A DNA stretch of 64,000 nucleotides, taken from Demequina aurantiaca (lineage in GTDB: Bacteria > Actinomycetota > Actinomycetes > Actinomycetales > Demequinaceae). Shown piece after piece: positions 28,042 through 36,042 of this stretch. The stretch spans positions 1,428,380 to 1,492,379 of the forward strand of contig NZ_BBRF01000001.1 in assembly GCF_000975135.1 (NCBI RefSeq), in the 5' to 3' direction. The notes beneath the pieces were generated by a model. The model did no database searches. It saw only the letters and a list, made by a program, of their open reading frames with translations, and was not told where the DNA came from. The translations under genes and the position numbers were made by a program. The first letter of the stretch is position 1. Each line of letters begins with the position of its first letter.

Positions 28042-30183
28042 ATGCTTGAGAGACTCGGCAAGTCCGTGGCGCTCCGCCCGTACGTCTTTATTGGGGCGTG
28101 GACTGTCATTGCCCTCGTTGGCGCAATCTTCGGTGGCGCTGTCTTCGACAAGACGGTCGATATTGACGCAGCTCCACAAGGTGTTGAGTCAATGCAGGTC
28201 GACGCGCACCTAGACGAACTGGATCCTGAGGGGCCGATGGTCCTGGGAGTGTTTTCTGGCGAGGATTTCTACTCGCCACCATTGGTCGCCGCTGCGCCCG
28301 TCGTGATGCAGCGCGTCCGCGAAGTGCCGGGCGTCGTTGAGGTAATTGACGCATACACGGCTGGCGGTCTCATCGGCGACGATGGTCGCAGTTCGCTGGT
28401 GAGCGTCGAACTCTCGGGCGACCTGGAGGACGAGGACGCGCTTGAGGTGGCAGATCAGGTAGCGGAGATCCTCCGTACTATGCCAGCCCCGCTCGTCCAA
28501 GTAGGCGGAGAGTTGCTCGGCGAGCAGGAGTTCGTCGACCGAGCTGTGCGCGAGGCGTCGATCGGTGAGGCTGGCGCAATTTTAGTTTTGATTGTTTTGC
28601 TGACTCTCATGCTCGGGCGTTTTCGAGTGGGAGGTGTGCCAATCCTTGCGGCGCTCGTAGCGATCGCGAGTGCTTTGCTCCTGATGAGGGTGGCTGTGAC
28701 AGTAGTTTCGGTTAGCGAATTTGCGATCAACATCATGACGATTCTGGGCCTCGGTTTGGCCGTCGACTACAGCCTCCTGGTGATTGCCCGCTTTCAGGAA
28801 GAACGCGAGCTTGATCCACGAGCAAGTCCGGTGGTTCTTCTGGGTCGTACCATGGCGCAAGCTGGCAGGGCTGTCCTTGTCTCTGGCATTGCCGTCTGCA
28901 TTGCCCTGGGCGGGATGCTCGTCCTGGGTGACCCGATGCTCAGTGGCATGGCCATCGGTGGGTCGGTAGCGGTGATCGGAGCGACGGCAGTCGGGTTGAC
29001 TCTCGTACCCGCAATCATTGCCGTGATTCACGCTCGAGTTCCGGCACGAGGAGAGCGAAGGTGGGGCCGCCGAGACCCAGCGGCACAGCATCGACGAGGA
29101 CTTTTGGCGCGCCTCACCACGGTTGCTCAACGCCGACCTATTTACGTTTCAGTCACTGTCACAGGTGTTTTGTTGTTCATGGCTACGCCCTTGGTGGCAC
29201 TCACACTTGGCAGTTCCGACATCCACTCACTTCCGGCCGACACCGAGGAGCGAGGGGCATACGAGTCGATCACTACCGGATTCCACGATCTCGGAGTTGA
29301 ACCGGTGACCGTGATTGTCGAGGCGCCTGTATCCGACCCGGACGTCCATGCTCTCCTTGACGAGGCGGCGTCACTCGCGATGGTTGATGACGCGCGGCAG
29401 GTTCCCGACCTTCCGAATTCGGTGACGGTAGTGGAGTTCACCCCGCTGGGAACGTCTACGGGAGCTGAGGCTCAAACGCTTGTGCGAGCTATTCGTCAGA
29501 TCGACTCTTCACTTGCATTTGCGGTAGGCGGACCCGCCGCCGAGGTGGTGGACTCGGTTGATCATCTGACACAGCGGTTGCCGTTCGCCCTGCTCTTTAT
29601 CATTGGGTCGACGTTCGTATTGCTGTTTGTCCTGACGAAGTCGGTGGTGGTGCCAGTGAAGGCGTTGCTACTCAACGCCCTGACAATCACCGCTACCTTG
29701 GGAGTTCTCGTCGCGATATTTCAATGGGGCTGGGCGAGTGAGTTGCTGGGGTTCGATCCCTGGGGAGCCCTTGATGTGACGACGCCGCTGTTCATCGGGA
29801 TGCTCGCCTTCGGACTATCGATGGACTACCAAGTGTTCCTCCTCGCGCGTATCAACGAGGAGTGGAGACGCAGGGACCGATCCTTGGATCCACGTGAAGC
29901 GAACCGGATCGCTGTTTTCGAAGGAATCTCAAAAACAGGTCCCGTGGTGACGCTCGCCGCTGTCGCGATGGCGATCGTGTTCCTAGCCTTCGCGTTGGGC
30001 TCGCTGACCGCCATGAAGGAGGTCGGCATCGGGATGGTGGTCGCAATCGTGATTGACGTGACCCTGATCCGTGGTTTGTTGCTGCCTGCGACCATGACTT
30101 TGCTAGGTCAGTGGAATTGGTGGCGCCCGGGTAGGGCGTCACATCCGCAATCAGAGCAATCCAAGATGGAAGCGTTAGTGTGA
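28042..30183 (+). CDS. MMPL/RND-family membrane transporter
   Basis: A 713-residue exporter with the duplicated MMPL layout: one N-terminal helix, an extracellular loop (about 40-170), five clustered helices, then the same pattern again. Conserved intramembrane motifs occur twice: GLGLAVDYSLLVIARFQEE (about residue 235) and MLAFGLSMDYQVFLLARINEEW (about 590), whose Asp-Tyr pairs carry the proton relay in this family. Actinobacterial MMPL proteins export lipids or small hydrophobic compounds using the proton gradient; the substrate here is unknown. It is preceded by its own terminator-bounded spacer and followed by ssrA, so it is probably monocistronic. Confidence 0.88.
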   Translation: MLERLGKSVALRPYVFIGAWTVIALVGAIFGGAVFDKTVDIDAAPQGVESMQVDAHLDELDPEGPMVLGVFSGEDFYSPPLVAAAPVVMQRVREVPGVVEVIDAYTAGGLIGDDGRSSLVSVELSGDLEDEDALEVADQVAEILRTMPAPLVQVGGELLGEQEFVDRAVREASIGEAGAILVLIVLLTLMLGRFRVGGVPILAALVAIASALLLMRVAVTVVSVSEFAINIMTILGLGLAVDYSLLVIARFQEERELDPRASPVVLLGRTMAQAGRAVLVSGIAVCIALGGMLVLGDPMLSGMAIGGSVAVIGATAVGLTLVPAIIAVIHARVPARGERRWGRRDPAAQHRRGLLARLTTVAQRRPIYVSVTVTGVLLFMATPLVALTLGSSDIHSLPADTEERGAYESITTGFHDLGVEPVTVIVEAPVSDPDVHALLDEAASLAMVDDARQVPDLPNSVTVVEFTPLGTSTGAEAQTLVRAIRQIDSSLAFAVGGPAAEVVDSVDHLTQRLPFALLFIIGSTFVLLFVLTKSVVVPVKALLLNALTITATLGVLVAIFQWGWASELLGFDPWGALDVTTPLFIGMLAFGLSMDYQVFLLARINEEWRRRDRSLDPREANRIAVFEGISKTGPVVTLAAVAMAIVFLAFALGSLTAMKEVGIGMVVAIVIDVTLIRGLLLPATMTLLGQWNWWRPGRASHPQSEQSKMEALV

Positions 30184-30300
30184 GGCCAAGTCAGCTGAGT
30201 CGCCTTGCTATTGGGCCTCGACTCTCTCTTTGTGCTGACCCAGAAGAGTAGGGGTGTTGATTGTCGGGCGTCCCCGGTAGACTGGAGACATAACTGCACA

Positions 30301-30669
30301 GGGGATGATCGGTTTCGACGTGTGTTTACTTCCCAGGGGAAGCGGGCCGAGGATGTTGGGTTATCTCGTTAACGCTCCCAGCAAACTAATAGGTGCCGAT
30401 TCCAAGCGCACCGACTTCGCCCTCGCTGCTTAAGCGAGCGCAATGAAGTCCGTCAGCCCAGGGTAGTTCCCGACCTGGTTCCTGGCGTCATCTAGGGAAC
30501 TTGCTGAATCTCTCCGTCATCGGGAGGTTCGGGACTTTTAGATGACTGGGCCCATCTCATCGGCTTGCCTGATGTTGGTGAGGGGCCGAGAAATATTCTT
30601 CAGGCTGCGCCCGGAGAAGACCTGGTTATGGACATGCGGACCCGGGTTCGATTCCCGGCATCTCCACCA
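30301..30669 (+). ncRNA. ssrA: tmRNA (ssrA)
   Basis: The 5' end GGGGAUGAUCGGUUUCGAC pairs with the 3' end CAUCUCC-ACCA, forming the tRNA-like acceptor with encoded CCA. The T-arm GGGUUCGAUUCCC lies just before the 3' end. The tag frame begins at GCC 30395 and reads ADSKRTDFALAA, then TAA at 30431-30433, close to the mycobacterial tag ADSHQRDYALAA. Length is 369 bases. It rescues stalled ribosomes with SmpB, whose gene lies 9.3 kb upstream. Confidence 0.96.
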
Positions 30670-30707
30670 CTCTGTCGTTTTGCCACGGCAGATCATCCCT
30701 GTTGTTA

Positions 30708-30753
30708 CGCGAAAGTGGCCGCCGCCCCGATAGGGGTAGTGGCCACTTTCGCG
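30708..30753. terminator. Bidirectional hairpin between ssrA and the minus-strand surface protein gene
   Basis: Arms CGCGAAAGTGGCC (30708-30720) and GGCCACTTTCGCG (30741-30753) enclose a 20-base loop. It lies 38 bases after the tmRNA 3' end and 15 bases beyond the stop of the convergent gene, so it can end transcription from both sides. Confidence 0.75.
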
Positions 30754-30768
30754 TGCTGTTTGTGGTTG

Positions 30769-32496
30769 CTATGCCATTCCCGACCCGTTGCTGCGTCCTG
30801 CGAAGCCGCGCTTGCGCGAGCGTCCCAGGAACACCAAGTACAGGCCGAGCGCGATTGACATCGCTGCGGCGTTGCCAAGCAGCACCGCGTCCTCGGGCCC
30901 AGTGCCGGCCAGTGCCGGAACGACAGTGACGGGGACGCTCACTTCTTCGCCTGCAACTGAAAAGACCAGCGTGTGCTTGCCGGGGGGAAAGCCTTCAGGA
31001 AGCGTGAAGGTGAAGGTTGCGTTACCGTCGGCGGACAGCGTGGTGGCGCCAAGAAACAGCGGTTCTGAGTGGATGTTGAGGCAGACGGCGGAGTAGAAGA
31101 AAAACTGCCCGAGCACCTGCTGTGGCTTGCATGATGCCTCGTCTGCTGTCGCATGCAGTGGTGGCACGGTGACGGTCGCTGGCTCGGGGGTGCGGCAACC
31201 GGGGCTTAGGTTCTCGAGCTTGATCAGTCCGTCAGCGGAGATTTCGGAAGCTGGCACAAAGCACCCTGTCACTTCGAGGTCGCGGCCCGTTCGCCTGAAG
31301 AGATAGGTGCCGGGCGTTTTGCTCTCGCTTGCCTTTTCGTACTCAGCTTTGTCGATCTCGAGGATCCTGAGAGTCTCGCCATCAAATCGTAAGTTGAGTT
31401 CAACTGTCGAGGTTCCTCCGGGGAACAAATTCCCGGTGATCACGGGGACCGTGACGCTTTCCATTTTGAGGGGCTCCTCGGCCGGCTCTGTGGTTTCGGT
31501 CGACGTATATTTCGCCACCAGAGTGGCATTTCCCGTGACCGGAGTGCTGGGGTCCCATTTGCTGCCGTTTGCATCGAACCATCCCTGGAAAGGTGAGTCA
31601 CCGTTGTCCCCTGATACGGGATCTGCAGGCGCGCTCACCGTGGCGCCGTCCTTGACCGTCGTGGAGATGGTGGCGGTGCCGTTGGCGGGATCGAACGTAA
31701 CGACCCATTCGGGAAGGGATTCCGGCGGCAGAGTGGAGCCATCGCCGTACTGCGCGGTCAGGGTGATGTCACTCGTGACGGGAGTGGCCGGATCCCAGTC
31801 GGCTCCGGCGCTGTTTTTCCATCCGGTGAGCGGGTGGTCTGGGTCCATCACGGCATCGAACAGAATGTCGAACTTCTCCCCGGTGAGGAGTGGCCCGGTA
31901 ATCTCGGTGCCATCTAGCCGGGTGTCTTGAGGGACGAGATAACTCACGGTGGGAGTCCCGTCCGCGTAGTCGAGGGTGACGTTGTAGATCGGGGTGTAGA
32001 CCGCCGTGAACGTATCCCCGGCCGAATACGACGTCGGGATTGCTTTGAGGAGTCCTCCGCTGTCGTTGAGCCACCCTGTGACAATGCCGTTGGAATTCTG
32101 TTGTCCGTCGAATGCGCCGGCGAAAACCGACAGATTGGTCGTGCGGGGAAGGAAGGTCACGCTGGTGAGCTCGTTCCCCGCGAAGGCCTCTCCGCCAATG
32201 AAGGTCACGCTCGCCGGGATCTCCACCGAGTTCAGTTCGTTTTCTTTGAAGGCGCCGGAGTCGATGGAAATGACGTCGCAGTTGGTCCCTCCGCTAGTCG
32301 TGAGCGTGGCGGGAATGGACACGTCCAGAATGGAGGCCGCCAAGTAGTCCGTGATGTTGGCGTTGTCAGAGGAGTCGCAGGTGAAGGCGAATCCCCCATC
32401 TGACTCGACTGCCGCGGCGCTCGCTGGCGCAGTGACGACGGCTCCGGTGATGGCCGCCAGGCACGCGGCGACGGTGAGTCTCTTCAAAATCTGCAT
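30769..32496 (-). CDS. Secreted BspA/InlB-type repeat surface protein with LAxTG sorting signal
   Basis: 575 residues from the ATG complement of 32494-32496, with GGGGGA just upstream. The signal peptide MQILKRLTVAACLAAITGAVVTAPASAAA is followed by a short BspA-like leucine-rich region (SIDSGAFKENELNSVEIPAS, GGEAFAGNELTSVTF), then three InlB B-repeat-like units (residues about 150-335; VTFDPANGTATISTTV, ending in DPSTPVTGNATLVAKY), a unique region, and PALAGTGPEDAVLLG followed by a membrane helix and RSRKRGF. LAGTG plus helix plus basic tail is a class E sortase-type signal in Actinobacteria. It is probably wall-anchored with a role in adhesion; the ligand is unknown. No sortase gene is in the window. 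Confidence 0.83.
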   Translation of the reverse strand: MQILKRLTVAACLAAITGAVVTAPASAAAVESDGGFAFTCDSSDNANITDYLAASILDVSIPATLTTSGGTNCDVISIDSGAFKENELNSVEIPASVTFIGGEAFAGNELTSVTFLPRTTNLSVFAGAFDGQQNSNGIVTGWLNDSGGLLKAIPTSYSAGDTFTAVYTPIYNVTLDYADGTPTVSYLVPQDTRLDGTEITGPLLTGEKFDILFDAVMDPDHPLTGWKNSAGADWDPATPVTSDITLTAQYGDGSTLPPESLPEWVVTFDPANGTATISTTVKDGATVSAPADPVSGDNGDSPFQGWFDANGSKWDPSTPVTGNATLVAKYTSTETTEPAEEPLKMESVTVPVITGNLFPGGTSTVELNLRFDGETLRILEIDKAEYEKASESKTPGTYLFRRTGRDLEVTGCFVPASEISADGLIKLENLSPGCRTPEPATVTVPPLHATADEASCKPQQVLGQFFFYSAVCLNIHSEPLFLGATTLSADGNATFTFTLPEGFPPGKHTLVFSVAGEEVSVPVTVVPALAGTGPEDAVLLGNAAAMSIALGLYLVFLGRSRKRGFAGRSNGSGMA

Positions 32497-32574
32497 TGAT
32501 CCCCCAAGTGAGTGTGTGGTGAACACTACCGGACTTTTGAGTCCACCACAATGGGGTTGAAGGCGGGGCGCGAG

Positions 32575-32814
32575 CTACCGAGTGAATGCTCTGCTGCGCA
32601 GAGCAAGCAACCCGAGCCCAGCCGCGAGTAGAACTGAGGCGACTCCGGCCTGACGTGCCCCATCGACACCAGTTCCTGCAAGTTCCGGACTGACCGCAGA
32701 CGCCGTCTCAGAGGTGGCAACGGAGAGGTCGCCAGCCGCCGATGCGTTGGGCGCCGCGAGTTCGATTGCCCGCGCCATGTTTGCTGCGCTTACATCTCGA
32801 CGCCTATTGCGCAA
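32575..32814 (-). CDS. Small LAGTG sorting-signal protein or surface-protein remnant
   Basis: A 79-residue frame that ends SPELAGTGVDGARQAGVASVLLAAGLGLLALRSRAFTR, a complete LAxTG sorting motif, hydrophobic helix and basic tail, but with only about 45 residues before it and no signal peptide. A later start at MARAIELAAPNASAAG is equally likely, since the first codons run into the palindromic repeat at 32784-32839. It looks like the C-terminal stub of a deleted wall-anchored protein, lying just upstream of the larger LAGTG protein on the same strand. It may be non-functional. Confidence 0.5.
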   Translation of the reverse strand: MRNRRRDVSAANMARAIELAAPNASAAGDLSVATSETASAVSPELAGTGVDGARQAGVASVLLAAGLGLLALRSRAFTR

Positions 32815-32839
32815 AAAACTGGTCGAAATGTAAGCGCAG
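32784..32839. repeat. Palindromic intergenic repeat, copy A
   Basis: Arms at 32784-32801 (CTGCGCTTACATCTCGAC) and 32822-32839 (GTCGAAATGTAAGCGCAG) pair with one mismatch over 18 bases around a 20-base loop. The same arms recur at 43201-43258 and 57741-57802. This copy lies 84 bases past the end of the desaturase gene and overlaps the 5' end of the small LAGTG frame. Confidence 0.8.
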
Positions 32840-32860
32840 GGAACCGCGCCCGCCGAGAAC

Positions 32861-32895
32861 GCAAAAATGGCCGCCAGCGTGAGCTGACGGCCATT
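32861..32895 (-). terminator. Intrinsic terminator of the desaturase gene
   Basis: On the minus strand a GGCCGTCAGC stem with a TCAC loop is followed directly by TTTTTGC. It starts 28 bases past the desaturase stop. The stem has one imperfect pair. Confidence 0.78.
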
Positions 32896-32922
32896 CTTGG
32901 TGTTGCGCGAACTTGCGCGAGA

Positions 32923-34029
32923 CTAGCTACGCCACTTATTCACCATGGGGCAGTCGAATGGGTCGCGGGCCTGCAGGCCGACGCGGTTCAGGTAGTCGAT
33001 GACGATCCCGTAGGACTGGAAGAGACCGGTCTCGGTGTACTTCACGTCGTGCGTCTCGCAGTGAATCATGGTCAGCTCGCGAGTCTTGGCCAGGTGGGGG
33101 CGCGCCATGTTGGGGAACAGGTGGTGCTCGATCTGGTAGTTCAGGCCACCCATGAGAATGGTCATGAACCAGCCGCCGCGAATGTTGCGCGACGTCAAGA
33201 CCTGCTTGGAGAAGAAGTCAACCTTGGCATCGGCCGGAATGATCGCCATGCCCTTGTGGTTAGGTGCGAACGATGCGCCCATGTAGACGCCGAATACGGC
33301 CATCTGGACTGCCACGAATGCGAAGGCCATGCCCAGCGGCAGGAACAGGAATACGGGCACCAGGTAGATGACGAAGTGCGCGACGATCAGCGACAGCTCG
33401 GTCCACTTTTGCTTGGTGGTGCCGTTGGCGAACAGCGACGCGACGGAGCGGTAGTGAAGGTTGTAGCCCTCGAAGGTGAGCAGCGGGAAGAACAGGTAGC
33501 CCTGCTTGCGCGTGATCGCGGCAATGAGTCCCTTTGCCTCCTGGGCGTCCTCGTCGATGAAGGAGATCGTGTCCTTCTCGATGTCAGGGTCCTTGCCCTT
33601 GGTGTTGGGGCTCTGGTGGTGACGCGAGTGCTTGTTCATCCACCACTGGTAGCTGATGCCCACGGCGAGCGTGGAGATCCAGCGGCCCAGTCGGTCATTC
33701 TTGGGGCCCGAGTCGAGGATGACGCGGTGCGAGGCCTCGTGTCCGAGGAAGGCGGCCTGCGTGAGCCAGAGACCCAGCGCGCCCGCCATGAGGAGCTGGA
33801 ACCACGAGTCGCCCAACAGGATAAAGCCGGTGATGATTCCGCCCAGAGCGAGGGTGAGCACGGCCGCGGAGCCAATGTAGAAGGCGTAGTGGCGGCGGAG
33901 AAGGCCCAAGTCGCGGACAGTGCTGGCGAGCTCGGTGAACGTCGACGTGATCGAGTTCACGGGGAACGGCCAGGACGTGACTGTCGCGGTCGGAGCAAAC
34001 CCTGCTTCGGGTGCGGCTTGATTCGGCAT
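32923..34029 (-). CDS. Membrane fatty-acid (acyl-CoA/acyl-lipid) desaturase
   Basis: A 368-residue membrane di-iron desaturase that introduces a double bond into fatty acyl chains. Three histidine boxes are visible: HEASHR (about residue 98), HSRHHQ (about 134) and QIEHHLF (about 308), with four hydrophobic segments between and around them. The QxxHH form of the third box fits front-end or linoleoyl-CoA-type desaturases. The start MPNQAAPEAGF is preceded by AGGAG. It is divergent from the antiporter gene across 215 bases that contain a TetR-type palindrome overlapping a possible -10. A U-tract terminator follows. The regiospecificity cannot be told from sequence. Confidence 0.9.
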   Translation of the reverse strand: MPNQAAPEAGFAPTATVTSWPFPVNSITSTFTELASTVRDLGLLRRHYAFYIGSAAVLTLALGGIITGFILLGDSWFQLLMAGALGLWLTQAAFLGHEASHRVILDSGPKNDRLGRWISTLAVGISYQWWMNKHSRHHQSPNTKGKDPDIEKDTISFIDEDAQEAKGLIAAITRKQGYLFFPLLTFEGYNLHYRSVASLFANGTTKQKWTELSLIVAHFVIYLVPVFLFLPLGMAFAFVAVQMAVFGVYMGASFAPNHKGMAIIPADAKVDFFSKQVLTSRNIRGGWFMTILMGGLNYQIEHHLFPNMARPHLAKTRELTMIHCETHDVKYTETGLFQSYGIVIDYLNRVGLQARDPFDCPMVNKWRS

Positions 34030-34100
34030 GTCTCTCCTGAGATGTCGGACAACGACTTCTCAGTCGAGGACTGGGCGGAACACCCGTGGTTCAGTTGCCC

Positions 34101-34124
34101 CTATCCTACGGTGCCGTAGGTTAG
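34101..34124. promoter_or_regulatory. Candidate operator upstream of the desaturase gene
   Basis: CCTACGGTGCCGTAGG at 34105-34120 is a perfect palindrome (seven-base arms, two-base centre), extended outward by CTA/TAG with one mismatch. It lies 76 bases upstream of the desaturase start. Read on the minus strand it contains TAGGAT, a plausible -10. TetR-type regulators of lipid genes in Actinobacteria bind similar TACGG-CCGTA sites; the regulator is not in this window. Confidence 0.55.
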
Positions 34125-34244
34125 ATGGCTAGCGCGGAACGCCGGGTTTGTGAAAGTCGCCGTTCTACGTGGGGCAAAGCGACACGCCTCACCGGAAAAA
34201 GCCACAAAACCGCGCCCGATGCCGGGGATCGTTACGCTCATGCC

Positions 34245-35210
34245 ATGACCTTTGCGATTCTCGCCACCATCGGCGGACTGGCCATTCTTGCGTGGAGTGC
34301 CGACAAGTTTGTGCTGGGCGCTGCAAGCGTTGCTCGCTACCTGGGCATGGCCCCCTTGCTCATCGGCATGTTGGTGATCGGATTCGGCACCTCCGCGCCC
34401 GAGATGGTGGTCTCCACCTTCGCGGCCGTTGACGGGAATCCCGAAATCGCCATCGGCAATGCGCTGGGCTCCAACATCGCGAATATTGGCTTGATCCTGG
34501 GTGTCACGGCGATAGTGCTGCCGATCATGGTTCACCGCGGGATCTTGCGCAAGGAGCTGCCAGTACTGATTGCTGCGACCGCTGTGGCATGGCTGCTGAT
34601 GCTCGACGGCACCATTTCCATTGCCGATGCGTCCATCCTGCTCGTGCTGTTGGTGGTGCTCATCACGTGGTCGGTGATGTCCGCGCGCGTTCATCGCGGC
34701 GACAACCTCGCCAAGGAGGCAGCCGAGCACACCGAAACCAGCAAGCTCAGCAAGAAGGCCGCGTGGACCTGGCTCGTGGTCGGACTAGTGCTGCTCGTCG
34801 CCGGTTCGCGATTGCTCGTGTGGGGCGCGGTGGAGATCGCACAATCCCTGGGGTGGTCGGACTTGGTCATCGGCCTGACGGTGGTGGCCATCGGTACCTC
34901 CGCGCCGGAGTTGGCCGCGTCGCTAGCTGCCGCGCGCAAGGGTGAGAATGACCTGGCACTAGGCAACATCATCGGCTCAAATTTGTTCAATACGCTCGGC
35001 GTCATCGGAATTGCGGGTGTTATCACGCCCATCGCCGTCGACAGCGAGGTGCTGACGCGAGATCTGCCCATGGTTGGAATCATGACGATCCTGTTGGTGG
35101 TCTTCGCGTGGGGGCGTGTGGGGCGCGGGCGCATCAACCGCATCGAGGGTGCCGTCTTGCTCGCCGCGTGGCTGGCCTACACCACGCTGCTGTTGGTGAC
35201 GGCGGGCTGA
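34245..35210 (+). CDS. Sodium/calcium exchanger family antiporter (YrbG-like)
   Basis: A 321-residue CaCA-family antiporter made of two inverted halves. The alpha-1 repeat carries GFGTSAPEMVVS and ALGSNIANIGLILG, the alpha-2 repeat AIGTSAPELAAS and IIGSNLFNTLGVIG, with the conserved acidic residues in GTSAPE intact. About ten hydrophobic segments are present. ATG 34245 (MTFAILATIGGLAIL) was chosen because the 40 codons of open frame before it have no family similarity and include a charged, non-membrane stretch. It exports Ca2+ in exchange for Na+ or H+ by family precedent. Confidence 0.9.
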   Translation: MTFAILATIGGLAILAWSADKFVLGAASVARYLGMAPLLIGMLVIGFGTSAPEMVVSTFAAVDGNPEIAIGNALGSNIANIGLILGVTAIVLPIMVHRGILRKELPVLIAATAVAWLLMLDGTISIADASILLVLLVVLITWSVMSARVHRGDNLAKEAAEHTETSKLSKKAAWTWLVVGLVLLVAGSRLLVWGAVEIAQSLGWSDLVIGLTVVAIGTSAPELAASLAAARKGENDLALGNIIGSNLFNTLGVIGIAGVITPIAVDSEVLTRDLPMVGIMTILLVVFAWGRVGRGRINRIEGAVLLAAWLAYTTLLLVTAG

Positions 35211-35232
35211 CGGCGCCGTATAGCCTGACGGC

Positions 35233-36042
35233 ATGAGTCACGCGAGCGCAACGGCGCCCCCGCATCCGGGCGAGAACCCTGGCGTGGACGTGCCCGCGAT
35301 CGCATTGCGCAAACTGACCAAGAGGTTTGGGGCGACGCTCGCGGTGGACACGATTGACCTGGACATCCCCGCGGGCTCCTTCTACGGCGTGGTGGGCCCC
35401 AACGGCGCCGGCAAGACCACCAGCCTGTCGATGGCCACGGGACTCCTGACTCCCGACTCGGGCACCGCCTTCATCCACGGCGTCAACCTCTGGGCGGTAC
35501 CCGAGGAGGCCAAGCGCATGCTCGGTGTCCTGCCTGACGGGCTTCATAGTTTTGACCGGCTGACGGGCGCCGAACTCATCTCCTACGCTGGCTTGCTGCG
35601 CGGCATGGACCGCGACACCGTGGAGGCTCGGCGCGACGACCTGCTCGCCGCGCTTGATCTCGAGGGGGCCGGGCGCACGCTCGTGACGGACTACTCCGCC
35701 GGTATGACCAAGAAGATCTCTCTCGCATGCGCACTGGTGCACGCCCCGCGCGTGCTGGTGCTCGACGAGCCATTCGAGGCCGTCGACCCCGTCTCAGCGG
35801 GCGCGATTCGCCGCATCCTCACGGCCTTCGTCGAGTCGGGCGGGACGGTCGTGATGTCCTCGCACGTCATGGCGCTGGTTGAGCGGCTGTGTGACCGGGT
35901 GGCCGTCATCGGAGGGGGCCGCATCCTCGCGGAGGGCACACTTGACGAGGTGCGGGGCGGTCGGGAGCTTGAGGACCGGTTCGTGGACCTGATTGGCGAC
36001 GTAGCAGATCAGCGGGACCTGGCGTGGTTGCGTCAGTCCTAG
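35233..36042 (+). CDS. ABC transporter ATP-binding protein
   Basis: A 269-residue DrrA/CcmA-type ATPase. Walker A is GPNGAGKTTS (about residue 56), the Q-loop region is LGVLPDG, the signature is a variant YSAGMTKKISLACAL, and Walker B is RVLVLDEPFEAVDP. An Ala/Pro-rich N-terminal arm of about 25 residues precedes the domain. It overlaps the following membrane gene by 19 bases, and the two are likely to form an exporter. The substrate is unknown. Confidence 0.88.
   Translation: MSHASATAPPHPGENPGVDVPAIALRKLTKRFGATLAVDTIDLDIPAGSFYGVVGPNGAGKTTSLSMATGLLTPDSGTAFIHGVNLWAVPEEAKRMLGVLPDGLHSFDRLTGAELISYAGLLRGMDRDTVEARRDDLLAALDLEGAGRTLVTDYSAGMTKKISLACALVHAPRVLVLDEPFEAVDPVSAGAIRRILTAFVESGGTVVMSSHVMALVERLCDRVAVIGGGRILAEGTLDEVRGGRELEDRFVDLIGDVADQRDLAWLRQS

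Noticed and set aside
30542..30733. Short plus-strand open frame overlapping the tmRNA 3' half
   Set aside because: The region is fully explained by tmRNA structure, including the encoded CCA end.
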